A stretch of DNA of 64,000 nt from assembly GCA_001936135.1 (NCBI GenBank), contig CP012814.1, positions 992,001 to 1,056,000 of the forward strand, read 5' to 3'. Origin of the DNA: Saccharomycopsis fibuligera x Saccharomycopsis cf. fibuligera (Eukaryota > Ascomycota > Saccharomycetes > Ascoideales > Saccharomycopsidaceae). Shown here piece by piece: positions 19,613-32,173 of this stretch (within the stretch, counting starts at the first letter, position 1; the number at the start of each line of letters is the position of its first letter). The notes beneath the pieces were generated by a model, which saw only the letters and a list, made by a program, of their open reading frames with translations, was not told where the DNA came from and made no database searches. Both the position numbers and the translations under genes were made by a program.

Positions 19613-22600
19613 TTAATGCTCCAATATCAAATTGAAATCATTGAATTTCTTCCCCATATCAAGCAAGCTAACTTCTTGTTTGCTTTTTGTAGCATTCTCA
19701 TCATGATCGTCCCCACTTTCATTGTCAATGCTCATAGGAACATCATCCTGCCCATCATCATGGTCATCATGGTGGCCCTCATCTTTAGCTGATGCGTTTA
19801 CAAAATCCTTTTCTATTGCTTGAAACATATTTAAGAATGATGGATTTTTGGAAAAGCCGGTACTATTGACGTTGGCACTGACATGTTCATTAATGTTGAC
19901 ATCAGGGGCGGAGGTCATTTCGTCAGAATCATCATAATCATGATTATAACCATAATCTAGCCTGAAGTGCTTTAGACTGTCACTACCGTCATCATCATTA
20001 TTGATCTTCTTCTTCACTACTGAGACCTCAGGTTGGGTTTGCTTGCCGGCAGTCGAGACTGAAGGTAAAGTAGGAGACAATGAGGCCTTGAGAAAAAGGG
20101 CCTTTTTTGTTTTCAAAGGCGTTGTATCCTCATTATGGTTATCAACGTTTGCTGGACCTTTTCTGCTGCCAAAATCATTATCATCATCATAAGCAGCAGT
20201 AGCAGTAGCAGCAGCAGTAGCAGCGGTATTAGAAACGGCATTGTCTTTCTTGAAACTCTTCTGATGATCACCAGCATCATCACCATTGCCGTTAAAAAAA
20301 TTCATTGGATATTTGGGACAAATCAAATTATCCACCAAATTGTTAATTGACACATTCTTGTCACTAGCATCAGCACCAGCACCAGCGCTAGCCTCGGCAT
20401 CCACAATAATAGCGTCATTTCCATCACTGTTTTCAACTTCTTTGACGAGATATTGGTTGTGGTTGTCATTATGACAATGGTCGTCAATAGTTGCAGAGTC
20501 TTTGGGATTGAGGCTAGCGTTAGCATTAGCACTACCAGCAGCGCCAACTTTATTCCAGTCAAACAACGAATTCAAGTTGAAGTCATCGTCTTGTTCATCG
20601 TTTCCGTTAGTTTCGTGATTTTCATGACTGACAAAAGCAGAGGCAGCAGTGCTGTTGTTAGCGTGGTCATCGTCATGGCCAGTATCATTAGATTTATCAT
20701 CAGCGCCAGAAGAACCAGCAGGAGCAAGAGCGGTAGTGAATGAAGAGCAGTTAGGATGCATAGTTGGTCGAGCAACAGCGCTGCTTGAATTTCTCTTCAT
20801 CATTAGTGATTGCTTCAATATGTTGTTCACTGCATTTCCATTACCATTCCCATCCCCGCTATTTTCCAAAACCGACATTGAATTCATCCGTTTTCTAGGG
20901 TTTTGGCCTGCACTTGAATTCATAATACCCCCAGCAGAACCATATGAGCCACAGCCGCCAACCGATGAACCAGCAGTGCTTATTGAATCACGACGATTAC
21001 GATGATGATGGCCCAAAGATGATGACGACGTTGAAAACAATGAGTTTATCGAACTGGTTGGAGACATGTCTAGGGACATTGGCATTGACGTTGACATTGA
21101 CATGTCTATGGAGGACGACGCTGTTGGTGGTACCGTTGTTGAGACGGACATTGAGTTGGTCATTGGCATGGACATGGACATGGACATGGACATGGATGTC
21201 GAGGTCGTGGATGTTGAGTCTGAACGATGACTTCTTGGATGATGGTTCTGATGGTGGTTCTGGTGGTGGTTGTTGTTATTAGCAGTAGCCAAATTTGCAG
21301 TATTGAGTGACAACCCAGCGCCACCATTATGGCTGTTGTAATAGCTGGAAATTGACGGCGAAGCCGTGTGCTGCTGCTGTTGCTGATGGTGGTGATGGTT
21401 GTGGTGGTGGTAATATGATGACGACAATGGCGATGATGATGGCAGTCCGGTATTGGTATTGTTGCTGAGGGAGATTGAAGGTCTTTTTGAAACCATTGAT
21501 GAAGATCTGTGCTTGTTTTTCATCGTCATTGCTGGGCTGCTTGATGCAGCAGAGCTGCCATTAGTGCCATGAGCATTAGTCAAGCCAGCCAAGCTCATGA
21601 GGTCCAACTCGATTCTCTTGAACCAATCCTTGTACCAAAAGTCATAACCGTCACCAGCTCTGCCAGCGTTGCCGGTGCTCAATGAGTCAAACTCATAATT
21701 CTTGATTAAGATGACCAATACTTTAACGACAACTTTCACCGACTGGTTGAACAAGTCACTCTGAGCTTCATAGTAACCGTTTTTGAGGATTGCTACTAGG
21801 GTAGAGATGTGGAACATTGCTGATTGGAGAATGTCGATGGGGATTACCTTGAGTCCATTTTTGAATGATGATGAGGATGATGAGGACGTGGAAGAAGCGT
21901 TTGGGTCTTGCTGTTGTTGCAAATGCGCTCTTCTTCTTTTTGCTGAAGATTCAAGGATTGAGTTCATTGATTTGAAAAATAGAGATAGACTGAAATTGGA
22001 GTTGGAATGTGAATGATTGTTGGCAGTCTGAAAATACATGTCAATGTTTTTGTTTAAGCTTGATGAAGAAAATGGCAATGATGAACTAGTTGAAGCAGAG
22101 CCAGAGCCAGAGCCAGGGCCGGAGCCAGAGCCGGAGCCGGAGCCAGAAGAAGGCATGATTGAAGAGATGAATTCTTGCTCAATTGACTTGACGCTGATGG
22201 CGCTGTTCTTCTTCACCGCACCGGCCAAATCATAATCACAAAGCATGGTACTTGGTGACGATGATGATGATGATAATAATAATGATGTTGTTGTTGAAAC
22301 AAATGAATACTTTCTTCTCTTCAGTGTTGGCTCTTCGGAATCCACATCTGCGTCAGAATTGTCATTACCATTGCCAGCCTTGTCGTGAAAATTGTTGTTG
22401 ATATAATCAACCAGGATGAAGCAAGATAAAAACTCTCTGGAAATTGAAGCAAACTTCATAACTGAATCATCACCAACGTTCTCATTGTTATTGACATCTG
22501 CAGTGGATTTCGCCACATTTGAGTTTGATAACGTTGTGCCAAATTTCATCTTTTTCAAATAGATCAAAGACCGAAGATGGAGATAGACCAAATTGAGTTG

Positions 22601-24664
22601 AATATCTGGAAGACAAGGCTGGCTGGTGTTGTTGTTGCCATTGCCAGCTTCAAGTTTAACGTCGCTATCAAACATACCCAGATTTGAAGCATCATCTTGG
22701 CTTTGCTTCCAGGTAGTCAATTTTTGGTCAAGAGTGGTCAACTTTGCATCGGATAATAGCCATAACTCGTTTTCCCAGTTTGGCAATGCACTATTGCCGC
22801 TGCAGTTGTTCTCATTTGCAATTTTGACTAGCTTTCCTTCGCCATCATAAAAATGATAATACTCATCATTTTCGTTGTCGCTGTCGTAATCTTTAGCGTT
22901 CAAACCCAAGATGAAGCTATTCGTAGATTGGCAAAGTTGAACCAAATTGCACATTGGTTGGAGATTTTCAGCCGCATTTTGGCTCTGCAAACTTTGCAAG
23001 TCTGGGACGCAATTGTTGTTGATACCCCCATAATGAGCTCTGAAAAACCCATTGTTGAAATAATCACCAGTTTTCAAAACCAAAAAGCTGTTCAAGACGT
23101 ATGTACTCCAGTATAATTTAACTTTGAGTCCATTTTGGGTAGACTGTTGCTGCTGGCGATCTTGACTAGTAACATTATCAAGATAATTCGCCATGAAGTG
23201 CTCAGCTGATCCAGTACCTGGCCTGAACTCTTGCACATTCACATCATCATCATCATCAGAGAGTCTCAACACTCCAACCAAGTAGTTGTTTATGACCTGA
23301 GAAATTTTAACCAAGTAGGCGTTATTTTTAGTCGACCTAATGAGAAATTTCTCACCAACTGAGGACGTACCGGAACTAGCAGCAGCAGCAGCGGAATCAC
23401 CGTCATTGTTCTCATAGCATAAAGACAAGTAGAAGAACGGTAAATAAATTTGCAAAACTTCCAAAGATGGCGTAGCGTCTTTGAAAAGATTCAATTTCTC
23501 CAAGATGATCTTCTTTAGGAATTCATAATCGTAATTCAATTTGAAAAATTTGAACATATTGTTGTTGTTGTTGTTGTTGCTTTGGCCATCATCGCTGCTT
23601 GAGTCTGGATATAAGATTGAGTAATTGATATTCCCAAGGTAGATCACCAACAAGAGCTGAATCTTGAAACAAATTGAAGTTTCGTTAATTTTGATATTTT
23701 CGTTAATTTTTTCATGTGTGTTGCTATCGGCAGAACAATTACCGCTCAGCATGACGTTATACTGAGCCACCAAGTGCTTCAACTGCTGTTTGAATTTTGC
23801 GAAATTGCCCATAAACTCGTTTTTATCAGTCATGTACAAGAACAGATTGTTAATGTGGTTGAAGTAGTTTGATATGAATTTCTGCAAAATCACCAAGTTT
23901 TGCTGATTAATAATTAGGTTGTTGTTTTGGTTGTTTGCTAGGAGAAATAGCTTGAAGAGAATGGAATCTAGGATAAATGCAAGAGAGTTGTTATCGACAA
24001 AACTGTTTGTCGTGCGTGCCAGTTGGTAGGTTCCCAGCTGGGTGTCTGCGAGAGTTTGGTTTTTGCTAGTGATTGTGTTCAAGTAATTGGATAGATTGTA
24101 GTTTACCAAATTTTTGCCCACATTGACTTGATTCACCGTAAAGGTGGTAAACTGGGCTGAAGATGGAACGGCTGCACATTGACTGCTTGGTGTTCTAGAA
24201 GAAGAAGAAGAAGAAGAAGAAGAAGAAGAAGAAGGGCTAGTTGTTGCGTTGGCGGCTTTTTTCTTGCTAAGCGCGGCATTCAAGCTGTTTGTATTATGAT
24301 TTTCCTGCAACGAATCAACAAGAACATTGACTTTCTTGCCCTCGTCATTGAGCAAGAAGCTCAAGTCAGGGTCGGTGTTGTTGTTATCTTTAGTTTTGGT
24401 GTTTCCGAGCTTGATGAGCTCAACAAGCTTCAAGTTCTCGTTTTGCAAAAAAATCAAGTTCTGCTCCAAATTTTCGGTATAGCCCTTGGGGAAACTTCTT
24501 CTGGTCAATTTGTCACTAGTTTTGCAATTGAAGCCGATTTTGAAGCAGTTGGAGCAGCTTGGTAGCTGGCCGTCGCACTTGATTTTCTTGATTCTGCAAC
24601 GGTCGCAGGCCTGGGAGATTCTGGAGTTGCCGTTCTTGGGGTTTTTGATGAGCTTTGGGGGCAT
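19613..24664 (-). CDS. Giant Zn2Cys6 transcription factor, Cat8/Sip4-like
   Basis: 1683 residues. Residues 20-47 form a Zn(II)2Cys6 cluster with spacing CX2CX6CX6CX2CX6C (C20, C23, C30, C37, C40, C47), followed by [19 protein letters not shown] and a leucine heptad helix (about 67-90) for dimerisation. The linker TSDKL-RR-(F/L)PKGYTE-LE is typical of Cat8/Sip4, activators of gluconeogenic genes through CSREs in S. cerevisiae. Folded segments lie about 200-480 and 1000-1070. Elsewhere it is disordered: Ser runs, a (GS)n block near 820-840, His/Gln runs, (MS)n near 1190-1210, and an acidic Asp/Asn/His-rich C-terminal half likely to activate. The ATG at 24664 fits the family start. Orthology to CAT8 is likely but not certain. 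Confidence 0.8.
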   Translation of the reverse strand: MPPKLIKNPKNGNSRISQACDRCRIKKIKCDGQLPSCSNCFKIGFNCKTSDKLTRRSFPKGYTENLEQNLIFLQNENLKLVELIKLGNTKTKDNNNTDPDLSFLLNDEGKKVNVLVDSLQENHNTNSLNAALSKKKAANATTSPSSSSSSSSSSSSRTPSSQCAAVPSSAQFTTFTVNQVNVGKNLVNYNLSNYLNTITSKNQTLADTQLGTYQLARTTNSFVDNNSLAFILDSILFKLFLLANNQNNNLIINQQNLVILQKFISNYFNHINNLFLYMTDKNEFMGNFAKFKQQLKHLVAQYNVMLSGNCSADSNTHEKINENIKINETSICFKIQLLLVIYLGNINYSILYPDSSSDDGQSNNNNNNNMFKFFKLNYDYEFLKKIILEKLNLFKDATPSLEVLQIYLPFFYLSLCYENNDGDSAAAAASSGTSSVGEKFLIRSTKNNAYLVKISQVINNYLVGVLRLSDDDDDVNVQEFRPGTGSAEHFMANYLDNVTSQDRQQQQSTQNGLKVKLYWSTYVLNSFLVLKTGDYFNNGFFRAHYGGINNNCVPDLQSLQSQNAAENLQPMCNLVQLCQSTNSFILGLNAKDYDSDNENDEYYHFYDGEGKLVKIANENNCSGNSALPNWENELWLLSDAKLTTLDQKLTTWKQSQDDASNLGMFDSDVKLEAGNGNNNTSQPCLPDIQLNLVYLHLRSLIYLKKMKFGTTLSNSNVAKSTADVNNNENVGDDSVMKFASISREFLSCFILVDYINNNFHDKAGNGNDNSDADVDSEEPTLKRRKYSFVSTTTSLLLSSSSSSPSTMLCDYDLAGAVKKNSAISVKSIEQEFISSIMPSSGSGSGSGSGPGSGSGSASTSSSLPFSSSSLNKNIDMYFQTANNHSHSNSNFSLSLFFKSMNSILESSAKRRRAHLQQQQDPNASSTSSSSSSSFKNGLKVIPIDILQSAMFHISTLVAILKNGYYEAQSDLFNQSVKVVVKVLVILIKNYEFDSLSTGNAGRAGDGYDFWYKDWFKRIELDLMSLAGLTNAHGTNGSSAASSSPAMTMKNKHRSSSMVSKRPSISLSNNTNTGLPSSSPLSSSYYHHHNHHHHQQQQQHTASPSISSYYNSHNGGAGLSLNTANLATANNNNHHQNHHQNHHPRSHRSDSTSTTSTSMSMSMSMSMPMTNSMSVSTTVPPTASSSIDMSMSTSMPMSLDMSPTSSINSLFSTSSSSLGHHHRNRRDSISTAGSSVGGCGSYGSAGGIMNSSAGQNPRKRMNSMSVLENSGDGNGNGNAVNNILKQSLMMKRNSSSAVARPTMHPNCSSFTTALAPAGSSGADDKSNDTGHDDDHANNSTAASAFVSHENHETNGNDEQDDDFNLNSLFDWNKVGAAGSANANASLNPKDSATIDDHCHNDNHNQYLVKEVENSDGNDAIIVDAEASAGAGADASDKNVSINNLVDNLICPKYPMNFFNGNGDDAGDHQKSFKKDNAVSNTAATAAATATAAYDDDNDFGSRKGPANVDNHNEDTTPLKTKKALFLKASLSPTLPSVSTAGKQTQPEVSVVKKKINNDDDGSDSLKHFRLDYGYNHDYDDSDEMTSAPDVNINEHVSANVNSTGFSKNPSFLNMFQAIEKDFVNASAKDEGHHDDHDDGQDDVPMSIDNESGDDHDENATKSKQEVSLLDMGKKFNDFNLILEH

Positions 24665-25822
24665 TATTGGTGTGTGTTTTTAAGCGCTGGGGATTTGCAG
24701 ATGGACAGAATTATATCCGAGTGGAGCGGATTGGATTAGATTGGAATGAGAAGTAAAGATGAAACAATCAAGTCAAGTGTCAATGTGAATCAGTAGAAAT
24801 GAGACGGAGAAAAAAATGATAAATTGACAAGAAACAACAAACAAGGAAATACCAATGGGATATATAATGCCAACGGTAGTGTACATTTTTATTAGCTGGC
24901 AAGTGCACGTCCCGGGAGTCCTGAGATGTACGCTTACTTAGTTACTTACTCGCTGTTATTATTACTATCACTACTTACTATTATTACTATAGTATGCTGC
25001 TGCTGCTGCTGCTGGCAAACGCTCTTCAAGAGTGAAAATGTTTGGCAAAAAAAGAAAGAACAAAGACGCAGTGCAGTGGCCTGTGCATGACAAGGCGCAG
25101 ATACCTGCTGCCGCTCTGCAGCATAAGCAGTACCGCAACCTAAATGCACTGCGACGACCCAAAAATGACGCATGGAGCTAGCGTACCCCAGACTGCCATT
25201 TCCACGTTAGTTTGCGGTATCTTGCTGCGTCTGGCAGTAAATCGCAGAGAAAGGCTTCCCAATTACCCCAGGCTGTTCCAACGTCACTGTACATTGTACC
25301 ACGTCGTGACGCAGTGCCATACCGAGCAGCGCTGTGTTGCGCAGTATCCCGTCAAGCGGGCGGGGCAACTCTGTGTGTGTGTGTGTGTTTTTTTTTTTTG
25401 ACGCTAAAGTTTGAGTTTGACTTTGGAGGTACTGCAGCACGACTGTCGTTTTCCCGTTGGTTGTCAATACATCATGGCGGTCGGAATGGAAATGCGAGCC
25501 GGGGCTGTGTTCGGTGTGTTCGGCAATAATTCGAGGTCGGCTGTTCTACTACCGGGGACCACACACACACGCTTACTGTGTGTGTTACGATAGTAAATAA
25601 TAGTAATAATAAGAATAAGAATAATAATAATAATAATAGTAAAAATTCTATTTTACAATTCCTCTATTGTTCGCTATTTACAGCCACCAAAACTGACTGC
25701 TCCGGTGCTCCGCTGTCTAAACATTCTTCTATCAACAAAACACTTTTTTTTTTTTTTTTTCTTAACTTGAGTCTCGAGTCTCGAGTCTTGGGTCTTCTTG
25801 CCTCGCTCGCTCACTCGCTCGC
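24665..25822. promoter_or_regulatory. Upstream region of the Zn2Cys6 gene
   Basis: 1.16 kb between two minus-strand genes. CCG-N7-CGG (24717-24729) lies 53 bp before the regulator start, a form of site that Zn2Cys6 dimers can bind. Also (GCT)5 at about 24996-25012, (GT)n plus T-run near 25370-25399, (AC)n at about 25559-25570, (AAT)n near 25618-25640, T19 near 25744-25762, a CTCGAGT tandem (about 25772-25790), and CGCTCGCTCAC repeats reaching the MRH4 stop. No gene seen. Confidence 0.45.
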
Positions 25823-27787
25823 TCACGCCAACGGCAACCCATTTCTAACCACTGAAGGCAACCCCGCCACCCACGACTTCATCTCGTTCTTTGCCACTAG
25901 CAAGAACACCCGTCCTTGCATCCCAATTCTGCTTACTCGTCCACTCCGATTGAGCAAGTCTGCTGAGGTCTTTGGCACGTCAAACAAGACCACGTTTGCC
26001 GTCTGCTGGAAGTTTATCCCTCTGCTGAGAATGTCCGTGGTGATCAAGATCTTGAGCTTTGGCTTCTTGTCGCCCGTGTTGGCGGCAAGGCGTTGAGTGC
26101 TGTCGCTGTCGCTGTCGCTTGGAACGTCTATTGTTATGTTGCTCTGGGGAATATTCATCATCTTCTTCTTCTCCTTCTTCTTCTCATTAGCTGGCTCGGC
26201 GTCACCGGCGCTTTCCTCAAGCGGTTGATGTGAGCCAGCGGCAGGACGACCAACTTCGTTGAAGCCCCTCATCAGCTTGAGCCGCTCCTCCACCAGATCC
26301 CCGCCGCTGATCTTGTACAACTCGTACCCTTGGAAGCTCTTGTCCATGCTCAACACATCCCAGACTTTCGCAACGGTTTCCTTCTCGTTGACGAACACCA
26401 CCACTTTCTTGAACGCTTCGTAGTCTTCGGTGTTGTCGCAGTATATCGAGTATAGGCACTGTTTCAACGCAGCCATCTTGCTGTTCCGGAACGGTCTCAT
26501 GTTGCAGTCAATCACCCTGAACTCGGTCTTGTTGCTGATGCGGTGCAACTTCTTGGAGCAGATCTTGATCACCTCGTTCTTGTGGAAGAGCTTGTTTAGG
26601 TTTTGGTTGAAACCTTTGGAGACGGTGGAAGAGATGATCACGAGATCCTTGACCATTGGCATGGCCCTCACGGTTTCCATGGTGTCCTTCAAAAAAGACC
26701 GGTCTAGCAAAGTGTCGGCCTCGTCGATAATACAGTACTTGATGTGGCGTGTTAGCGTGCGCTGGTGCACCAGGGAGTAGAACTTCTTGATGAGGTTGAA
26801 CTTCCCCGGCGTGGTAATGAGGAGATCAACGCGGCGCTTTTGGTCAACTAGTTGTTCAATGCTGGTCTCGTAGTTGAGCTTAGCAACAGAGAGACCAAGC
26901 CCGTCCGGGAGATTTTGCACGGTGCTGTATAGCTGCTCAATAAGCTCGTTTGTGGGTAGCAAGATCACTGAGTTTATCGTCGTTGGCTTGCTGCGCTTGC
27001 TGCCTTCGTCTTCATTTGCCTCTTGCTGTTGAGCTGCTAGTTGGTCATTTTTCAAATTGTTGACTAACGGAATCAAGTAACTGTAAGTCTTGCCGCACCC
27101 AGTCTCTCCGGCAATCGAAAAGATCCGAAGCTCCAAAGGGTTCAACTTGTGCCGCGGCTTCAAGATCTCCTTCATGGCAAGTTTCTGGATCTCCGTGGGC
27201 TTCACTTGGCTGATATAGTCATCAGCGCTGCGTATTCCACCGCCATCGCTGCTGCCGCTGCCGCTGCCGCTGCTGCCGCCGCTGCTGCCGCCGCTCTTGC
27301 TCTTGCTTTTGGCCCCCGCTAGCTGCTTGTTCAACTTGTGCTGGTACAAGATGCTGTAGTTGGCAATCTCCTTCATGAAAAATTCTCTAACCGGCTGCAA
27401 GATTTTAAAGTCCATAAACGTGTCCTGCTTGTGCGAGTCCCGCTTGATGTCTTTGAGCTTGTCAATGTTGGTCAAGCCGTTAAACTCGCCAAACCCGTGT
27501 CTTAGCGTGTCGCCAAACTCGTGCGGCTTTCTCTCTCTTTCTCTCTCTCTCTTGACATGGCTGTTGCCTTTGCTGTGGGTTTTGCTGTTGGTCAACTTTT
27601 TGGCAAACGCTCTAGGAGCAGGCGATGACCTGCCACGGCCACTGCCACTGCCACGGCCACTGCCGCCATGGTGAGCAGCAGCAGCAGAAGCGTACCTGAG
27701 CTGTTGGTGGAGACAGGGCACCGCAGTTAGCGCCGACCTTATGGACAGAGAAACAGCGCTGGAACATATATGGGCACTTTTCAACAT
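25823..27787 (-). CDS. MRH4: Mitochondrial DEAD-box RNA helicase Mrh4
   Basis: ATP-dependent RNA helicase of the mitochondrial matrix; in S. cerevisiae Mrh4 works in late assembly of the mitochondrial large ribosomal subunit. 654 residues, starting with an Arg/Ser/Ala-rich presequence without acidic residues. Motifs: Q-motif region VKPTEIQKLAMKEIL (about 196-209), motif I AGETGCGKT (226-234), Ia LLPTNELIEQ, Ib TTPGKF, motif II DEAD (355-358), motif III as SST instead of SAT, and C-terminal ITTDILSRGINF and RSGRVSRIG. The IFSIAGETGCGKT context and the weak motif III fit the Mrh4 branch. A Gly/Ser insert (about 165-185) and an RERERERK run lie in the N-terminal extension. The stop codon abuts a CGCTCGCT repeat. 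Confidence 0.9.
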   Translation of the reverse strand: MLKSAHICSSAVSLSIRSALTAVPCLHQQLRYASAAAAHHGGSGRGSGSGRGRSSPAPRAFAKKLTNSKTHSKGNSHVKRERERERKPHEFGDTLRHGFGEFNGLTNIDKLKDIKRDSHKQDTFMDFKILQPVREFFMKEIANYSILYQHKLNKQLAGAKSKSKSGGSSGGSSGSGSGSSDGGGIRSADDYISQVKPTEIQKLAMKEILKPRHKLNPLELRIFSIAGETGCGKTYSYLIPLVNNLKNDQLAAQQQEANEDEGSKRSKPTTINSVILLPTNELIEQLYSTVQNLPDGLGLSVAKLNYETSIEQLVDQKRRVDLLITTPGKFNLIKKFYSLVHQRTLTRHIKYCIIDEADTLLDRSFLKDTMETVRAMPMVKDLVIISSTVSKGFNQNLNKLFHKNEVIKICSKKLHRISNKTEFRVIDCNMRPFRNSKMAALKQCLYSIYCDNTEDYEAFKKVVVFVNEKETVAKVWDVLSMDKSFQGYELYKISGGDLVEERLKLMRGFNEVGRPAAGSHQPLEESAGDAEPANEKKKEKKKMMNIPQSNITIDVPSDSDSDSTQRLAANTGDKKPKLKILITTDILSRGINFQQTANVVLFDVPKTSADLLNRSGRVSRIGMQGRVFLLVAKNEMKSWVAGLPSVVRNGLPLA

Positions 27788-28189
27788 CTTGTGTCACTTG
27801 GGGATGGCGTGGGCGTGGTATAGGTATAGCGTACAATATACATTGTAGTAGTAGCAGCAGTATAAACTATATCACCCTAGCAGTATAAGAAGAGGCGCCA
27901 TCGCCATTGCACACCGGCTGAAAGAGAAAAAAAAAAAAAAATTTGCCACTGCGACCCAGCGCAGCGGTACACCGCGCGTATTCCCGGTGCTACCCTACGC
28001 TACACTACACTACTTTACACACTCGAACGAGAAAAAGGAACTTTCCGTTCTCGCTCAGCACACTGGAAAAAATAACAAAATCACCAAAATTCAAATAAAA
28101 AGACAGCAAATCATCGCCACTACTGCTCCATCAACCCCCCAACTCCAACCCCAACTCCAACCCCAACCAACCAACCCACACAGTAAAAG
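27788..28189. promoter_or_regulatory. MRH4/PHO88 divergent promoter region
   Basis: About 400 bp between divergent starts. It contains a short poly(A) near 27928-27941, a CG-rich patch (27943-27990), a CTACACTA tandem, and CAACTCCAACCC-type repeats (about 28138-28178) in the PHO88 leader. Confidence 0.5.
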
Positions 28190-28759
28190 ATGAACCCGGC
28201 AATCTCCAACTTGTTGCTCATGCTCGTCATGATGCAGGTCTCCAAGCGTCTTGACTGGGAAAACCCAGACACCGTTCTCTATGTCCGGATCCTCTATGTC
28301 TCCACCACCGTCACCACCTTGCTCATTTACCTCTACGCCCGCTACAAAATCACCAAGAAGAACGACTTGACCACCCTCAAGTACCTCGAGGAGCCAAACA
28401 AGCTCCAGGGCGAAACCGAACAGAAGCTCGTCACCACCACCGTGAAGGAGTACGACTTGACCCAGATCAACAGCAGCATCAAGTCGGTCTTCACCGGCTT
28501 GGCCATGACTGGTTTCATGCACTTGTACATGAAGTACACCAACCCATTGTTGATGCAGAGTTTGTCGCCTTTGAAGGGTGCTCTTGAGGCAAACATCGTC
28601 AAGATCCACTTGTTTGGCGCAAAGCCGGTTGGCGACTTGGCCAGACCGTTCAAGGCCCAGTCCATGTTTGGCGCCGCTGGGGACGCTGCCGCAAAGAACG
28701 ACAAGCAGTCCATCGAGAAGGCCGAAACCAGCGGCAAGGGAGGCATCAAGGAGGAGTAG
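28190..28759 (+). CDS. PHO88: Pho88/Snd3 ER membrane protein
   Basis: 189 residues with homology to Pho88 along the whole length. It starts MNP-ISNLL-MLVMMQ-SKR and contains YVRILY, KKNDLTTLKY, MTGFMHLYMKYTNPLLMQS and VKIHLFG, then ARPFKAQSMFG and a charged tail. This protein (Snd3) belongs to the SRP-independent ER targeting route together with Snd1 and Snd2, and was first found through phosphate uptake. One clear membrane segment lies at about 32-49 and a second, amphipathic one at about 104-125. Codon use is strongly biased to C-ending codons (CTC, ACC, AAG) and lacks CTG, indicating high expression. Divergent from MRH4. Confidence 0.96.
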   Translation: MNPAISNLLLMLVMMQVSKRLDWENPDTVLYVRILYVSTTVTTLLIYLYARYKITKKNDLTTLKYLEEPNKLQGETEQKLVTTTVKEYDLTQINSSIKSVFTGLAMTGFMHLYMKYTNPLLMQSLSPLKGALEANIVKIHLFGAKPVGDLARPFKAQSMFGAAGDAAAKNDKQSIEKAETSGKGGIKEE

Positions 28760-29531
28760 ACGCTTCACGCCACTGTCCTGTATGTTTTGATTACCGCTTT
28801 GTTGCATTGAGACTCTATATGTATAATATGGTCAAAATACACGTTGTTTTCTACTGATATTTCGCTGGCTTGTACGTAAGTGAGTAAGTAAGCAAGCAAG
28901 TAATCCTTGCACCGCACAGTTCGCCGCTGCAAACACCCCAACACCAAAGAGTGTCCAAGACGGAAGCGAGAGAGAGCGCTTAGCGCGGATCGCGAGAAAA
29001 GAGAGAGAGAAGAGAACAACAGACAAACAACTGGCCATCCACTACTGTTCGATTCGCCATACACAATTTATTTGCTCCCACACAGACACATAATTATATA
29101 TATATATATATATATATATTATATTGTGTATTGTATATTAACGGACTCTGACCTACTGATCCGTGTGCTACTTGTTTTGTTTGTTGCCTCTGGGCTGCAT
29201 TGAAGATACCATAAACATCCATATATATATACATATTGCTAAAGCTGGACTATTGGACACTGGACAGTCAGTTGATTTTGGCTAAAACACCCATTGCTGC
29301 TATTCCTACTTTTATGGATGGCAAACCATTACTTTCAAACATTCATCCATCGCTCATACACTGATATACCCTTGGCAGCCAACCACATTCAGGTGCCGCA
29401 CCGTTTTGCATTCAAGCTGTTATTATTAGCGGGCTCACTTCAAAACACACAGTCAATATTGCGACCAAGTCAAAACAATTCCTGTTTGTCTGCTTCTCTT
29501 TTTCTTTTTATTGTACCCAGCACATCAAACC
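28760..29531. other. Intergenic PHO88 to DIL-protein gene
   Basis: Holds an AAGTAAGTAAGCAAGCAAG-type tetranucleotide run (about 28878-28901), GAGAGA runs (about 28968-29014) and a (TA)n microsatellite at about 29096-29120. No gene seen. Confidence 0.5.
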
Positions 29532-31162
29532 ATGGACTCTTCAATATGGAACCCGAGACTGTTGACCGGCAATGGCCAGCCATCCACTGAGCCGGGCCTC
29601 GCCGCCAACAACAACAACAACAACTTTGAGGACATTCTCCACGAGACCACCACCACCACTTCGTTGGACAACGACTTTTACAAAAACGACGACTTCCTTT
29701 CCAGCACTCAAGCCAACAACGACCAAAACGACTTGCTCTTGAATAAGCTCAAACTACAAAGCGAGTCTGCAAAGCTCAGCACCACCTTGATCTCCGAGAA
29801 TGACCTCAACAGCGACGATTTGCTTTACAAGAGTGCCAAAATAGGCGGCAGCGATGCTGATGATTTGGGCCTCGGTGGCAACGATCCAGGCTTATTGACC
29901 TCGTCTGCCGCTTTGGCTGCCGCAGCGTCCGGCACAAAAGTGTTCAATTACAGCTCAACCATAACCGACCTGAAAAGTTACATTCGGTTCTCATACAAGG
30001 ACATCCCCGGCTTCTTGGACTTGATATTCAACAAGATCAACAGCGAAACGTCCTCAAACAACAAAAACTCGCTCATCCCGGCAATTGTGGTGTTCCAGAT
30101 GATCAGGTACAGTTTCTACAAGCGCCACAATGTCAACTTGACCAACAATTTCTTGGAGTTGTTTGTTAATCGAATTTATCTAATTATCGAAGATGATAGC
30201 GTTTCCAAAATTGCCAACAATGCCGCTGCCGACGCTAGTAACGACACCACCGACAAGAAGCAAATCACAATCAAAAAGAAAAACGACATTGTGCTAATTG
30301 CATACTGGATCTCCGTCGTCAACTACCTCTACTATTTCCTACTCCGCCAAGAAGGATTCTTCCAGCAAAATCCAGTTTTTCTCAAGAAAATCATTGCAGT
30401 GTTCAATGACTTGGTGAATGAGTTTGTGAATGGCATAACCAACCGATTGGACGATATAATCGATGACTGCTTGATAAATTACTCGTCCATTCCAAACCTA
30501 CAAAAGGGACTACTTTTCCAAAATGACTGGAATTTTTTCAAAAATGACAAGAATAAAAATGGCGATGGACAGCAGCAGCAGCAGCAGCAGCAGCACAACA
30601 CATTCCAGGAAATTTTGGACAACTTGTACCCACCGGACCTCAAGCAGCAGTTGAAGCCATCGCCAATCAAGTTCCTTCAGGTGCTCGAAGCAATCATATA
30701 CGTTTTCCAAATCTACAACATCAGCAGCATAATCCTCAAGAACTTGCTAGCCAGAGTGCTCAGCTGGATCAATGCCATTGTCTTTAATCGTGTCCTCGGC
30801 AGCAACAGTAACAAAAGCTCCAAAAGGAAGCATCTTTCCCGCACATCAGCTATCCAATTACGGTTGAACTTGAGCATCATTGAGGACTGGATCCGCAGCA
30901 TCAGCAAGAACTTGCAAGCTGAGGAAAAAGAATTGAATGGAGACTTGAACGAGGTTGTGTTTGGCGAGGAGTTGAAGGACGTCGTGAAGGACTATCCCGA
31001 CGACTTGATTGACTTCAAGTTGGAGTTGCAAGGGGTGAGTAGGTTTGACGGAAATGCTAGGTTCTTTGATGCCGAGGAGGAGCAAAGAAAAAGGGAGGTA
31101 TTAGTTAGGGAGAGGGAGAAACAAAGGGAGGAAAAGGAGAAACAAAAGGAAAAGGAGGAAAG

Positions 31163-31204
<42 letters not shown>

Positions 31205-32142
31205 AAAGGAAAAGGAAAAGGCAAAGGCAGATGAGAAGACTGCTGAAAAGGATGATGTTGCTGGTACTGAAAATAGCGATTCAATTTCGTCAAAATTAAA
31301 TGCCTTGAAAATTGATAAAGATACAATCTTGAACGAAACCAAGTTGAAAAACATTACCCCGCACCCAATGCCAAACATTGATGATGAAGATAACGAGGAA
31401 AACCAGTCTGTTACATCTACCTCCGATGAAGACAACTCTTCATCTTACAAAAACATCAAAATCAACATAAACACCACCCCGTATCCTTACATTTCCAATT
31501 TCTACTACTCCCCGCTCTACGCCATCTTCAAGCACAACTTCCGCGTGCTTTACAACTTGCTTGAGTTTCTCCAAGTTGGCACAACGTACATGGAGTCTAT
31601 TGATGCTGAAACCACTAGCACCAGTGCGATGGACAAGACCACGGGGAAAAAATTGTCGTCAAAACAGATTGAAGAAATCAATGAGCTGAAATTCTTGGAG
31701 TTTTTGAAGCGCGATATTGTCTACTTGAACTACTGCCAGATTTACCACATTTGCAAAAACTACCGCTACGAGCTCAACGAATTCAAATTCTCCAAAAAGT
31801 TCCTCAAGTTCTTATCCAAGTTGGCCGCCTCGTCCTCCAACACCGCACCGCAGCACACGTACTGGCGTTTTGTTAATTACAACTACGCCACCCCCGGCTC
31901 CTCGGACGAGCTACTCTTCTTGAGCCCAACCGCATCATCGCAAGAGTATCCAATCTGTATGCCAACAAGACAAGAATTGATAAACAAGTACGGTGCTGGC
32001 GCCAGAGGCCAGAACAAGGAGAACTTGGTCAAGTACCAGCCGTGGTTGGGCGTGGAGGTGCGGGACTTGGTGGATGCCGTACGCGATCAGGGAGACTACA
32101 AGGAGAACTGGGGAGATAGTGATGACGACGACGACGACGACG

Positions 32143-32173
<31 letters not shown>

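Noticed and set aside
19613-24664. CRISPR-like or minisatellite array in the regulator gene
   Set aside because: Repeats are codon repeats (GS, MS, HN, QQ) within one open frame.
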